NCBI GenBank assembly: GCA_000226015.1 | Contig: JH153686.1 | Span: forward strand, 86,225 to 124,171 | DNA length: 37,947 nucleotides | Direction: 5' to 3' | From: Mnemiopsis leidyi | Taxonomy: Eukaryota > Ctenophora > Tentaculata > Lobata > Bolinopsidae | Notes under the pieces: generated by a model | Database searches by the model: none | Told to the model about the DNA's origin: nothing | What the model saw: the letters and a program-made list of their open reading frames with translations, nothing else | In this document: positions 1 to 16,877 of the stretch, piece after piece | Layout: every line of letters begins with the position of its first letter | Numbering within the stretch: the stretch's first letter is position 1 | Program-made: the position numbers and the translations under genes

Positions 1-1
1 C

Positions 2-289
2 TTTAGCTGTGTTTGAGTCTCCAAGCAGTATGGTGGAATTCATGAAGTGTGGTGAGATTTCTCTGAAGGTCAGGCTGATCCTCTCTCCAGAGATTTCATT
101 CTGAGGAAGAATCCCATGTCTCCAAAAGTCCTGTGCAAATCTACTTGTGACTAGGAGGCTACAATCCTCAAGGTCAAGAGACTCAGATTTCGTGTCATCA
201 TTGTTGCAAAAGGTCATGGTCCGTTTTGCCCCAAGTGATACAAGATAGTGATCTAAAGAAGTGGTGAGATCTAGGACAGTGGCGGAACT
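2..289 (-). pseudogene. AlkB-like 2OG-Fe(II) oxygenase fragment followed by a GDSNT block, probably from a retroelement
   Basis: On the minus strand one frame is open from about 289 to the window edge, and a stop (TAA) lies just upstream at 290-292. In order it reads a SLGAKRTMTF strand, an FWRHGILP segment and GERISLTFR, then NSTILLGDSNT. The first three resemble the core of AlkB-family dioxygenases: a beta strand, the second metal-ligand His in a Trp-x-His context, and the R-x-N-x-T-x-R motif with Ser in place of Asn. The GDSNT block after it looks like the start of an SGNH/GDSL hydrolase. I know this pairing from cnidarian transposon proteins only by memory of their style, so the retroelement origin is inference. 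The upstream part, which should carry the H-x-D ligand pair, is missing: the frame stops within the hAT-like element. The fragment continues past the left edge of the window. Confidence 0.5.
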
Positions 290-1110
290 TTACTTTGTGC
301 CGCCCCCCGCTGAATGCAATTTGCCGCCCCCTTTCTGGAGCCTGCTCAATTCGCCTTTTATGTTGGGACTTTGAAAATTTGTAACAACCTCGACCAAACT
401 TATTTCTATGAAACTTAAGGATCCAGGAGCAAGGGTGGGCACGCAATCCTTATGGTCTGTGCTCTCCCATATCAGCCTTGATTCTTTTACAGTGACATCT
501 ATATTAATCTTTGAGCATGAGAGCAGTATAAGTACAACTTCTGAACAATTTTTATGATGTTACTGTAACAACACCAATTAATTTCAAAGTCCCAACTACG
601 TAAATTTGAATTTGATTTCTAAATTCTTTGATATGCTTTAACTGATATTCATTAAAATTTAGTTTTATTCTTGAAAATTTAGTTTTATTCTTGAAATTTG
701 TCCGTCGAGGCACGATTACAACAAACTCAAATTGCGTTTTTGTTGGTTGTAGTTGTTAGCTAGACTGAGAAGTGGTCACATGATTCAGTTGGAGGACTTA
801 ATTTGTGTAGAATTTTGAAGCAGCATACTCTCATTTTACTTTCACTTGAGTTACTACATTAGGATTTGAGTATTCATCTCAGGGGAGTAACGATGCCCTG
901 GCTGTCTCGGCTACGCTGGGGCGCCAAACCGTCATAAAAGTATGGGACAATTTTGCAAGATTAACTGCGCAACAAGCAAAATCGCATGTTGTTTTAATAA
1001 CTTCACTATTTATTTAGGTTTTTGGAACATATTTTCACAAATAGCTCCCAGTAAGCTCTTACACCAGGGGCGCCACTTAGGGACGCCTTTTTACTGCTAC
1101 AACGCCACTG
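277..1110. mobile_element. hAT-like non-autonomous DNA transposon (candidate)
   Basis: The left end begins CAGTGGCGGAAC and the right end finishes CGCCACTG, so the termini are inverted over 8 bp (CAGTGGCG). This is a common hAT terminal sequence, and GC-rich runs with GCCGCCCCC follow it, as in many hAT ends. Sequence resembling the 62-bp satellite lies on both sides (239-276 and from 1128), as if the element had inserted into that array. The flanking 8-mers (atctagga and attcagct) match at only 4 of 8 positions, so no clean target-site duplication is visible. A second hAT-type start, CAGGGGCG, at about 1066 suggests a nested or rearranged end. There is no transposase reading frame. Confidence 0.4.
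654..693. repeat. Two tandem copies of a 20-bp AT-rich unit
   Basis: A 20-bp unit reading roughly AAAATTTAGTTTTATTCTTG occurs twice head to tail inside the hAT-like insertion. No function is suggested. Confidence 0.7.
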
Positions 1111-1127
1111 ATTCAGCTACTTCGGAA

Positions 1128-2040
1128 GACACTGCTAGATACTCTTTCTCGTGTTTAATAATGATCTCAAGACGTGGTGAGATCTCTGAGACACTGCTAT
1201 ATGCTCTATGTTGTGTTAGAAAGTGATCTTAAGATGTGCTGTGATCTCTAGGATACTGCCAGATACTCCATCTTGTAAATGGTGATCAGAAGTCGTTGTG
1301 TCATTTCTAGGACACTGCTAGATACTCTTTCTCATGTGAAATAGTGATCTGAAGACACGGTGAGATCTCTTAGTCTCTGCAAAATTACTTATTGTCGTGT
1401 AAGATAGTGATCTGAAGAAGTGGTGAGATCTAAAGGATACTGCTAGATACTCTGTGTCGTTTTAAATAGCGGTCAAATAGGGGTCTGAAGACAGGGTGGG
1501 ATCTTTAAGAAACTGCCAGATATTCTGTGTCATGTTAGATAGTGATCTCAAGACATGGTGAAATCTCTAAGACACTGCTAGATACTCTGTCTCGTGTTTG
1601 ATAATGATCTGAAGATGTAGTGAGATCTCTGAGACACTGCTATATACTCTATGTCGTGTTAGATAGTGATCTGAAGACTTGGTGACATCTCTAGGACACT
1701 GCTAGATACTCTATGTCGTGTTAAATTGTTTTCTCTAGTCGTGGCAAGATCTCTAGGACACTGCTAGATACTCTTTTTCGTGTTAAATAATGATGTAAAG
1801 GCCTGGTGAGATCTCTAAGGTACTGCTAGATACTATGTGGCATGTTAGATAGTAATCTAAAGACTTGGTGACTTCTCTAGGACACTGCTAGCTACTCTGT
1901 GTTGTGTTAAATAGTGATGAATGATCTGAAGATGTGGTGAGATCTCAAGGACTCTGCACAATTACTCTTTGTCTTGTTAGATAGTGATCTGTAGATGTTT
2001 TGAGATCTCTAAGACAGTGCTATGTACTCTGGTTTTGCTC
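1128..2040. repeat. Satellite/minisatellite array, about 62-bp unit, about 15 units
   Basis: A diverged unit recurs with GAYACTGCTAGATACTC near its start, TAGTGATCTGAAGA in the middle and GGTGAGATCTCTAGGA at its end. Unit starts lie near 1128, 1190, 1252, 1311, 1373, 1436, 1509, 1571, 1633, 1695, 1757, 1820, 1881, 1950 and 2013, mostly 61-63 bp apart with two longer units (73 and 69 bp). A partial further copy lies at about 239-276, left of the hAT-like insertion. Since 62 is not a multiple of three and the units contain stops, the array is not coding. Confidence 0.9.
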
Positions 2041-2802
2041 TTTGCGTTGCGGCGCCAACAGGGGTGTGACAGACCAAACAGTGACAGCTTCAGCATAAGT
2101 TGTGCAATTTGTCCGAGAATCTTTTATAATTCGAAAATAGTGGTTTTATAAAACAATTGAAGAAGAAAACAAAATAATAGAAGAAAACAAAATAATAATT
2201 GGTTGTGACTATTCGATTTTAAACAATAATAATAAAAATAATGAATTTATTTGGTTGATAAACAGTTTTTAAAGTAGAAATAATATAGTTCAAAATCATA
2301 ATGCTCAACTATGTTATGTCTATGTCATTCATATTATAATATATCTATGTATCACCATGAATAACTATAAGTATTGTTCTTTAGGTGGAGATCAACTGCA
2401 CAATCAATTTCTATGCTAATTTGGCAGCTATGAATCATGCATTCCAAAAATACTCCTTCTCACTTAACTGAATCTGCAACCCATTCTGCATGATCATATG
2501 CTTTTATTCTTGAACCACAAAATGGTATCTAACGTTTTGGTGTGCTCAAAAGCGAAAAGTAAGAGCACCCCTTTGCCCCGTTAGCTACCAGCCAGATTGA
2601 GGTGCAGCTGAATCTCCAGGGCTTCTCAACTATCTAAACTTTGACTTTGTCAAGATTTTCGTGTTGCTTTGTGATAAATGGCAAGAAACTTAAATTTATT
2701 GTTTTATTGAAAAATGTATTGTTTTATTGATCAAATTGATGTTTTCTAAAATGTCTTTACGTTTTTCATGCTTGATTCTGGTGAATAACAAAATATTCTC
2801 GC
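2041..2802. other. Spacer upstream of DDX54, no gene seen
   Basis: AT-rich sequence with no recognisable coding exon. It contains two tandem copies of an 18-bp A-rich unit (AGAAGAAAACAAAATAAT) at about 2159-2194. Its 3' end (2790-2804) is pyrimidine-containing sequence ending in GCAG, read as a splice acceptor 2 nt before the DDX54 start codon. The promoter and 5' leader of DDX54 should lie here, but no core element is convincing. Confidence 0.6.
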
Positions 2803-2806
2803 AGAA

Positions 2807-5065
2807 ATGTCATCTGACAGTGAATGTAGTGATGATGATACTCAAAGGCTAGTGCAAGAACAAAACAAGAAATCCAAGAGTGGTGGTTTTTATGCACTGG
2901 GTTTGTCAGCAAAAACTGTCAAATCTGTTGTGAGAAAAGGATACAAAGTACCCACACCAATACAAAGAAAAGCTATTCCTCTTCTACTTGATAAACGTGA
3001 TGTTGTTGCCATGGCCAGAACAGGTTCAGGGAAAACAGCAGCATTTTTGCTCCCAGCAATTGAACTGCTTAAGGAACATAGCTCTATTGTTGGATTTAGA
3101 TGCTTACTGTTGTCTCCTACTAGAGAGCTTGCTATTCAGACGATGAAGTTTCTCAAGGATTTCACCAAAGGGCGCAACCTAAGGATTGCTCTAATCATAG
3201 GTGGTGACAGTATGGCTGAACAGTTCCAATCACTCCACAATAATCCTGATATTGTGATAGCTACTCCTGGCAGATTGGTGCACGTCATACACGAAATGAA
3301 TCTAAAATTGTCTTCTGTTGAAATTTTGATATGTGATGAGGCGGATCGTTTATTTGAGATGGGTTTTGCTGAACAGCTTCGTGACATCTGCTCCAAACTT
3401 CCTACTGAGAGGCAGACTACTCTCTTTAGTGCAACTCTTCCTAAAACTGTTGTTGAATTTGCACGAGCTGGTTTAAAAGAACCTGTATTGGTCAGACTTG
3501 ACCTGGATTCTAAACTAAATGAGGGTCTCAAAACAGTTCACCTGAGAGTATCAGAAGATAATAAATGGTCTGCTTTGCTTCATCTACTTGAATTTGTCAT
3601 CAATATAAAAAACGAACAAACAGTTATTTTTTTTCCAACCAAACATCATGTTGAATATAGTGTTGAACTTTTGAATAGCATCAATGTTCCTTGCTCGCAC
3701 ATCTATAGTTCTTTAGATCAGGCTGCCAGAAAGATCAATGCAGCCAAATTTTACACTAAGAAGGTCAATGTCCTTTTGGTTACTGATATTGCTGCCCGTG
3801 GAATTGATGTTCCTTTACTTGATAACGTCATCAATTTTAATTTCCCTCCAAAACCTAAACTTTATGTGCATAGAGTTGGCCGAGTAGCAAGAGCTGGTAA
3901 AACAGGTACTGCTTACTCGTTGATTGGTGGTGATGAAGTAGGATTTCTTTTTGACCTATATCTGTTCCTTGGTAAAGATGTTACAGCAGTAACTCCTTCA
4001 AATCCTGGAGAAGACAGTGATTCCTTTGGAATCATGCCACAGCACCTTGTTGATGCACAAAATGAACGTATCTTGAACTTTCACAAGCTTAACTGTTTGC
4101 TACCTGCTGCTTTGAAGACTTGTAAAAATGGATACAAACATTACATTCGCTCTCGTGGCCATCCTGCTACAGAATCCATTACAAGAGCTAAAAATTTGAC
4201 GGTGCTTGCTGCTCATCCACTGTTTCAGGTTGATAGTACTACTATGGAACGAGACTCATTATTACAACAACTTCGTTTATACAGGGGGAAAACAACAATC
4301 TTTGAAGTCAGTAAAAGTGATAAAAATGATTGCCAAGTTATTATGAAACGCAAAAGAAAGATCCATGATAAATTCAAAGTGTCTTCTAAGATCCAAAAAG
4401 TTGATGATAAGCCAAAAATTCCACTAAATAAACCTCAGGAATGTTCTTCTTCATCTGAACTCAACTCAGTCTTTGTGCAAGTTTTGAAACCAGTTGAAGA
4501 TGATGCATACATTCCATATGTGAGACCAGGCAATCAGGATGCTGAAGACAAGGCACTAAGTATTGGGTTTAATCAAGACACTGCTGCTGCCAGTTTTGAC
4601 ATAATTGGGGATGATAGTGACATGATTAAAAAACAAAAATCATTAACCAAATGGGACGAAAAGAAAAAGAAGTTTTTAAAAGTTAAAGCATATGACAACT
4701 CTAATGAAAAAACTATCAGGGCTGAAGATGGATCTAGAATCAAAGCAACATACAAGACGGGCAGGTATAAAGATTGGATGGCAAAATCAAAGAAATCATC
4801 ACTGAATATTGGAGAATCAGAGGAGAGCAATAATGTGACAGTTAGAGCCAAAAGGAGAGGGTGGCATTATACAAAAGCAAAATCTAGTCAATCTGATTTG
4901 AAATCTGTTGATACAATTATTAAAGACAGAAAAGTAAAAGCTAAGAACAGGGCTCAACACATCAAGAAAAGAAAACCGGGGCAGCAGAGTGGTAGTGCAA
5001 AATCTGGAAAAAATGTTAACTTTAAAGCTAGAGGAAAAGCTCCTCGATCTAATGTTAAAAGGTAG
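2807..5065 (+). CDS. DDX54: ATP-dependent RNA helicase DDX54/Dbp10, intronless
   Basis: A 752-residue DEAD-box helicase, slightly shorter than the human protein (about 880). All helicase motifs are present: Q motif around residues 28-53, ARTGSGKT 70-77, PTREL 104-108, GG 132-133, TPGR 153-156, DEAD 177-180, SAT 208-210, TDIAARGID 326-334 and HRVGRVARAG 355-364. A DBP10CT-like block at about 613-664 (KWDEKKKKF... to ...YKDWM) followed by a Lys/Arg-rich tail separates it from other DEAD-box proteins and points to DDX54/Dbp10. In yeast the family acts in the nucleolus on 60S ribosomal subunit assembly; vertebrate DDX54 is also reported as a nuclear-receptor corepressor. The whole CDS is one exon, whereas the neighbouring RECQL4 has 16. 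The start is the first ATG after an acceptor-like CGCAG at 2800-2804, and an acidic N-terminus follows as usual. AATAAA at 5430-5435 may be its poly(A) signal. Confidence 0.95.
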   Translation: MSSDSECSDDDTQRLVQEQNKKSKSGGFYALGLSAKTVKSVVRKGYKVPTPIQRKAIPLLLDKRDVVAMARTGSGKTAAFLLPAIELLKEHSSIVGFRCLLLSPTRELAIQTMKFLKDFTKGRNLRIALIIGGDSMAEQFQSLHNNPDIVIATPGRLVHVIHEMNLKLSSVEILICDEADRLFEMGFAEQLRDICSKLPTERQTTLFSATLPKTVVEFARAGLKEPVLVRLDLDSKLNEGLKTVHLRVSEDNKWSALLHLLEFVINIKNEQTVIFFPTKHHVEYSVELLNSINVPCSHIYSSLDQAARKINAAKFYTKKVNVLLVTDIAARGIDVPLLDNVINFNFPPKPKLYVHRVGRVARAGKTGTAYSLIGGDEVGFLFDLYLFLGKDVTAVTPSNPGEDSDSFGIMPQHLVDAQNERILNFHKLNCLLPAALKTCKNGYKHYIRSRGHPATESITRAKNLTVLAAHPLFQVDSTTMERDSLLQQLRLYRGKTTIFEVSKSDKNDCQVIMKRKRKIHDKFKVSSKIQKVDDKPKIPLNKPQECSSSSELNSVFVQVLKPVEDDAYIPYVRPGNQDAEDKALSIGFNQDTAAASFDIIGDDSDMIKKQKSLTKWDEKKKKFLKVKAYDNSNEKTIRAEDGSRIKATYKTGRYKDWMAKSKKSSLNIGESEESNNVTVRAKRRGWHYTKAKSSQSDLKSVDTIIKDRKVKAKNRAQHIKKRKPGQQSGSAKSGKNVNFKARGKAPRSNVKR

Positions 5066-5117
5066 CGTTTGTTTCGTTCAATTTTTCAAAATCCCTTTCT
5101 TAGTTAATTAGGCATTA

Positions 5118-5245
5118 TTTGATGGTACATTTATTTCCATATGACCATCGTGGTCAAAATGGACATTTTATGGTCATCATTTTGACCAAGGAAAATTTGG
5201 ATTTCTGCCATTGTTATGGTCAATTATGCAATTTAATGATAATCG
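5118..5245. mobile_element. Degenerate copy of the TGACCAT-rich MITE
   Basis: Recurring ATGACCAT, TGGTCAA and GGAAAATTTGGATTT words match the fuller element at 6401-6751. Both ends are lost. It lies in the DDX54-LSM10 spacer, where nothing else is recognised except the LSM10 leader. Confidence 0.55.
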
Positions 5246-5606
5246 GATAACTTGTCCATCAGAGTAATATTGACAGAGACATGAAATTGATAGTGTAGTA
5301 CATTGCGATTGTATGTTTCATATCATTACAATTTTTGAAACATTTCAGATCATCATCATGTATCAACTGTACTGTGTTAATATGAAATTTTTTATTTTTG
5401 TGTTCTTACAACTTCTAACATTCTCTCTGAATAAATTGTGTCATTTATTTACTTACATGAATAATGATGATAATTTCAAAATTAAAACAAAAATTTCTGT
5501 AGGCATGAACTTTGTCCTAAAATCACTGACTACATACTTTCAGATTAGATGAGTCTTTTACATAAATGATGACAAAGAACCTAAATGCAGTGAGGTAAGA
5601 TAAAAC

Positions 5607-6026
5607 ATGTCTTCAGAAGAATTCGGTAAATCCATTACTGGTCATGAAAGAGCATCTTTTGAAAGGACTCTGTGCTGCTTGTTAAAAGATCTAGAAGGTC
5701 ACTCTACAACTGTTGAGCTGCGCAACGAAATTCAGATAACTGGTAAGGTCGATCATGTTGATGGCCATATGAATGTTTCCATGTCTAATGTGGTATATGA
5801 AAAGCCTAGACAACAACTTTTGAAATTCTCTGATATAAAAATTCATGGGAAGCAGATTCGCTTCATTCACATACCTGATCAAATCAATATGCAAAAAGCA
5901 ATAACAAGGCAACTTGATGCAAATAGACATGATGCCAGAAAATATGGGACTAAAAAACGTGAAGATTATATTGAGAGAAAGCGAGTTGAAAGACAAAATA
6001 TTGTCAAGAACTTAAAAAGGACCTGA
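5607..6026 (+). CDS. LSM10: U7 snRNP Sm-like protein LSM10
   Basis: A 139-residue Sm-fold protein in a single exon. The Sm1 region reads ITGKVDHVDGHMNVSM, with the family's G, D and MN positions. The Sm2 region, KIHGKQIRFIHIPD, matches LSM10, where the loop is followed by R-(Y/F)-(V/I)-HIPD. LSM10 pairs with LSM11 in place of SmD1/SmD2 in the U7 snRNP, which directs 3'-end cleavage of replication-dependent histone pre-mRNA in the nucleus. The C-terminus is Lys/Arg-rich and ends in a charged helix (residues about 105-139), slightly longer than in human (123 residues). An acceptor-like CTTTCAG at 5537-5543 precedes it, and three short upstream ATGs lie in the leader. SmD1 is the main alternative, but its RG-rich tail is absent. 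Confidence 0.9.
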   Translation: MSSEEFGKSITGHERASFERTLCCLLKDLEGHSTTVELRNEIQITGKVDHVDGHMNVSMSNVVYEKPRQQLLKFSDIKIHGKQIRFIHIPDQINMQKAITRQLDANRHDARKYGTKKREDYIERKRVERQNIVKNLKRT

Positions 6027-6143
6027 GGTTATTGCACTGTTATAACTTGGATGTAGTTAAATTTTTAACAGTTTACTGGTAACTGTTAACTTTTACGATT
6101 CAATTTTTTTCAATTGTTTTAATACTGTCAATAACTACCATTA

Positions 6144-6149
6144 AATAAA
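6144..6149 (+). promoter_or_regulatory. Poly(A) signal AATAAA after LSM10
   Basis: A canonical hexamer 118 nt after the LSM10 stop, in AT-rich sequence. Confidence 0.55.
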
Positions 6150-6400
6150 TAATTTGAGGCTCTAATGATGTTATTAAAGGAAGATTTCAAGCCATTATTA
6201 TCTGTGTGTTTCTCTACTGACCACCAACATCATGATTCAATTGTATCATGATCTTATTCAGGATAAAACCTGAGTTTGATTTAAAGCTGTAATCAAGGGG
6301 GGATCAACAAGGGATCAGCAAGGTTTGTCTGAGCTTTACCAGGATCATTCTCAGGCGAAGAGTGGAATAATGTCACTTGATCAATCTCATCATTTAGATT

Positions 6401-6751
6401 AGGGGTGGGGGTAAGGCACTGACCATGACTATGACGGCCTGGAATTTGCCCCATGGTCAATGGTAAAACTGTAAAATAACTTGATCATGACCATGGAAAA
6501 TTTGGATTTTTGTCATGGTATAAAATAAACTATGACCAAATTTGACTATGACCATCACAACTCGATCATTATCTTTAAATACTTGACCATGGTCATGGTC
6601 ATGATTTTTAAATATTTTACCACAGTACTTAAGTTGAAATCTTGACATGGTTATAACTTTGACCATGGCCACAGCTATTTCGTAATTTTGACCATGACAC
6701 CCTGACCTAGGCCAAATGGTCAAAAATCATGTTAATCTTATTCCCACCCAA
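6401..6751. mobile_element. MITE with degenerate TIRs and many TGACCAT repeats
   Basis: An element of about 350 bp starting AGGGGTGGGGGTAAG and ending CTTATTCCCACCCA, which are imperfect inverted repeats of each other. The interior is filled with ATGACCAT/ATGGTCAT words in both orientations, so it could fold extensively. It has no coding capacity. Short ATT sequence flanks both sides, which may or may not be a target duplication. Related fragments lie at 5118-5245, 10139-10245 and 24752-24838, three more copies in 20 kb. Confidence 0.65.
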
Positions 6752-6889
6752 TTTTTGTCTCAAATTTATACCTAGACCTTTTTGTGCCTTCATTAAAAAA
6801 TGTAAATTGATTCTTTTTATGTTGTGTAAATCTTAGTATTCTAATTCATTGAAAGAATCTGTATAGCCAAGAATATAGAAGCAGTTAAA

Positions 6890-6940
6890 TTGCATGTATT
6901 GATTGCATGTATTGATTGCATGTCTTGATTGCATGTCTTG
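6890..6940. repeat. Tandem 14-bp repeat, about 4 copies
   Basis: The unit TTGCATGTATTGAT (later copies TTGCATGTCTTGAT) is repeated head to tail and runs directly into the left arm of the inverted repeat at 6935-6995. Confidence 0.85.
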
Positions 6941-6995
6941 AACTACAGTAAATGACTGTATTTAAAGACTCCAATTGTTCACTGTAGTTCAAGAC
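6935..6995. repeat. Perfect 15-bp inverted repeat with 31-nt loop
   Basis: GTCTTGAACTACAGT at 6935-6949 is exactly reversed at 6981-6995 as ACTGTAGTTCAAGAC. It may be a short MITE remnant or a hairpin in the RECQL4 leader. The rest of 6752-7212 shows no gene. Confidence 0.85.
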
Positions 6996-7212
6996 TTCAA
7001 TTATAAAATATTACTCACTTTTAATAGGATCTACAGATGTAAAAAGTTAAAGGTGAAGAAAATCAAACGTATGCACACATACATGTTGATGTATAAATCA
7101 TTATTAACCTGAACAAAAGAGTTGATGGAGGTTTTCTTGGTCTCGAAAGACACTTAAAGCATGATCTGTTAATTCAAGCAGTACAGTGGTTTGACATAAG
7201 CTCATAAAAGAA

Positions 7213-15026
<7,814 letters not shown>

Positions 15027-15194
15027 TTAATATTTCTCTTATACCTTTTTTAATGCACATTATTTTAATTTATCTTATTTATTTCTTGGTCATTTGTCTC
15101 AGATGACAGTATCCAGATATGCTCAGTTATGGTAATATGTACATATTACACCAACATTATGTTTCAGACATGACTTTGTGTCCAATGTAATTCT

Positions 15195-15200
15195 AATAAA
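15195..15200 (+). promoter_or_regulatory. Poly(A) signal AATAAA after RECQL4
   Basis: A canonical hexamer 169 nt after the RECQL4 stop. The spacer from here to 15443 should also hold the RPS29 promoter and leader. Confidence 0.6.
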
Positions 15201-15333
15201 AGCTTCGTTTTCAACATTTCTTGAACTGTGGGAGTGATTTGATTATATCTGTATTGCGTTTTACCACACATAGCATAATTAAAAGGCAAAAGGTGTGAAG
15301 TGTGAACGACAGTTCGCTCCTTGCGATCTGCCC

Positions 15334-15439
15334 GTAAGCCGACGATGTGTGTTTGTGTGTGTATTATATGTGGGCCTGACCTTGAGCTCTCAGTTACACA
15401 CACGATCACGAGTAACTTTGTTCTATTTTTAGCTCTCAG
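15334..15439 (+). other. Likely 5'-UTR intron of the first RPS29 copy
   Basis: A consensus donor GTAAGC at 15334 and a pyrimidine tract ending TTTTTAGCTCTCAG at 15439 would remove 106 nt of GT-rich sequence and leave a short leader. The reading frame open upstream of the RPS29 ATG from 15321 falls in this intron and is not coding. Confidence 0.5.
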
Positions 15440-15443
15440 CAAA

Positions 15444-15614
15444 ATGGGTCACGACAACGTATGGTATTCCCACCCCCGAAAATACGGACCTGGCTCCCGA
15501 AAGTGCAGAGTTTGTTCAAACCATCACGGTCTTATCAGAAAGTACGGGCTTGACATGTGCAGACAGTGTTTCCAGCAGTACGCCAAGAACATCGGATTCG
15601 AGAAACTGAGATGA
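15444..15614 (+). CDS. RPS29: 40S ribosomal protein S29 (uS14), copy 1
   Basis: A 56-residue protein, the usual eukaryotic length. It starts [20 protein letters not shown] and carries the zinc-binding CRVC...CRQC pairs that hold the small uS14 fold in the 40S head. It is one coding exon. The ATG is 4 nt after the acceptor AG at 15438-15439, and the M-G-H start is invariant in the family, so the upstream in-frame Met at 15321 is rejected. A near-identical second copy lies about 1 kb downstream in the same orientation. Confidence 0.95.
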   Translation: MGHDNVWYSHPRKYGPGSRKCRVCSNHHGLIRKYGLDMCRQCFQQYAKNIGFEKLR

Positions 15615-16454
15615 TCTAGGGATGCTTTTGATATTCGAGGATAATTTATTTGGGGTATTTTGAGTACTTTGTTTTACTGATTTTCTGGCAACATGTTGTA
15701 TTTTAACGGCGTGATGCTGTCTACAACGTTGTCTACAACGTTGATGTTTGCAATCCGCTGTTTTCCAGTCGAGGGATGCAGCACTTTTCCAGCACTCTTA
15801 GAGCAGTTCAATTCCATCAAAACCTGTTGGCAAAGCATTCCAGCCACAACAGTAAACAGAATCGTTAAATTTTTATGAAACGTTAGCGTTATACTCGGGA
15901 ACCTTTCTGTCAGCCGAATGTATTCTAAGGTGTTACCTATGTTAGGCTCTTCTCGTGTAGTCACCAGGCCTCCTACCTCCGGTTCTCGCAGTCTATGATA
16001 TCCGAGTCCCTTGCTAGCCAGTAATTGTACCAAATCCTACGGTCAGACGACCTCAGATGAGGAAATTGCCAACGTGGCTATACGAGCTTCATGCCACTGT
16101 CGATGTAGGAAGTTTGTTTGTGCCCGTAACCTAAAAGTCTATGAAGGACTTTTTGACAATTTAGATTTCTACAGATGCAGCATTCTTGCGGCTAAGCCGG
16201 AAACTTCATGCAATCACGTTTCTCAACAGTTAGCACAGACTGGTCCGCTGGTCGTCGTAACACGAATTTTAATGAAGACTCTGTACTTTGAAATAATGAT
16301 TGAAATGCTCCATGGATTACTCATGGTTGACAAATCGTCCAACACCGTCATTTTGTAAGTAGTACTCAGTATAAAATCATGTTACAGGAGTATAATGACG
16401 TCCCCTATTCTTAAATCATGACTGATCTCATTTCTATTTTTAGCTCTCAGCAAT
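15615..16454. other. Spacer between the RPS29 copies
   Basis: No recognised gene. A 115-codon frame at 16011-16358 has no family resemblance and is not supported. A donor-like TTTTGTAAGTAG at 16355 and the acceptor at 16449-16450 could bound a 5'-UTR intron of copy 2. The two copies share sequence only from about 15424/16434 (the end of the pyrimidine tract) to just past the stop; the remaining spacer is unrelated. Confidence 0.5.
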
Positions 16455-16625
16455 ATGGGTCACGACAACGTATGGTATTCCCACCCCCGAAAATACGGAC
16501 CTGGCTCCCGAAAGTGCAGAGTTTGTTCGAACCATCACGGTCTTATCAGAAAGTACGGGCTTGACATGTGCAGACAGTGTTTCCAGCAGTACGCCAAGAA
16601 CATCGGCTTCGAGAAACTGAGATGA
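16455..16625 (+). CDS. RPS29: 40S ribosomal protein S29 (uS14), copy 2
   Basis: It encodes exactly the same 56 residues as copy 1. The 171-nt coding sequences differ at two silent third positions only (TCA/TCG for Ser and GGA/GGC for Gly), plus one base in the 4-nt leader (CAAA versus CAAT). The shared block includes the end of the upstream pyrimidine tract and acceptor. Both zinc-binding Cys pairs are intact, so either copy could supply the protein. This is a recent tandem duplication or one kept alike by gene conversion. Confidence 0.93.
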   Translation: MGHDNVWYSHPRKYGPGSRKCRVCSNHHGLIRKYGLDMCRQCFQQYAKNIGFEKLR

Positions 16626-16877
16626 TCTCTTTGATGCCTCGGAAGATTTTTAGTTATCTTTAAATCTTTCTTTTATTCCAGAATTGAGTTTCAATGTCTC
16701 TGCCTTATGAATTGTCAACTATGCGTTAGATCGTAGATCATGTGAAAATATCACACTGAATATAAAATACTAAATATAAAATATTCCTATCAATCCCTTT
16801 AATTAAAAGTTTCAATATTTTGAGGTATCCACATAATACTTAAAATATATAACACAGTATGCTCCACTTTAACCAGC

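Noticed and set aside
942-1226. 94-codon + strand frame
   Set aside because: It runs from the hAT-like insertion into the satellite array and has no family resemblance.
5313-5552. 79-codon hydrophobic frame between DDX54 and LSM10
   Set aside because: AT-rich sequence gives Phe/Ile-rich translations by chance; it lies in the DDX54 3' flank and LSM10 leader.
15321-15443. In-frame upstream extension of RPS29 copy 1
   Set aside because: RPS29 always starts M-G-H and is 56 residues long; the extension is GT-rich, crosses a donor and acceptor, and is absent from copy 2.
16011-16358. 115-codon + strand frame between the RPS29 copies
   Set aside because: No recognisable domain, no splice support and unlike neighbouring codon use; probably spacer.
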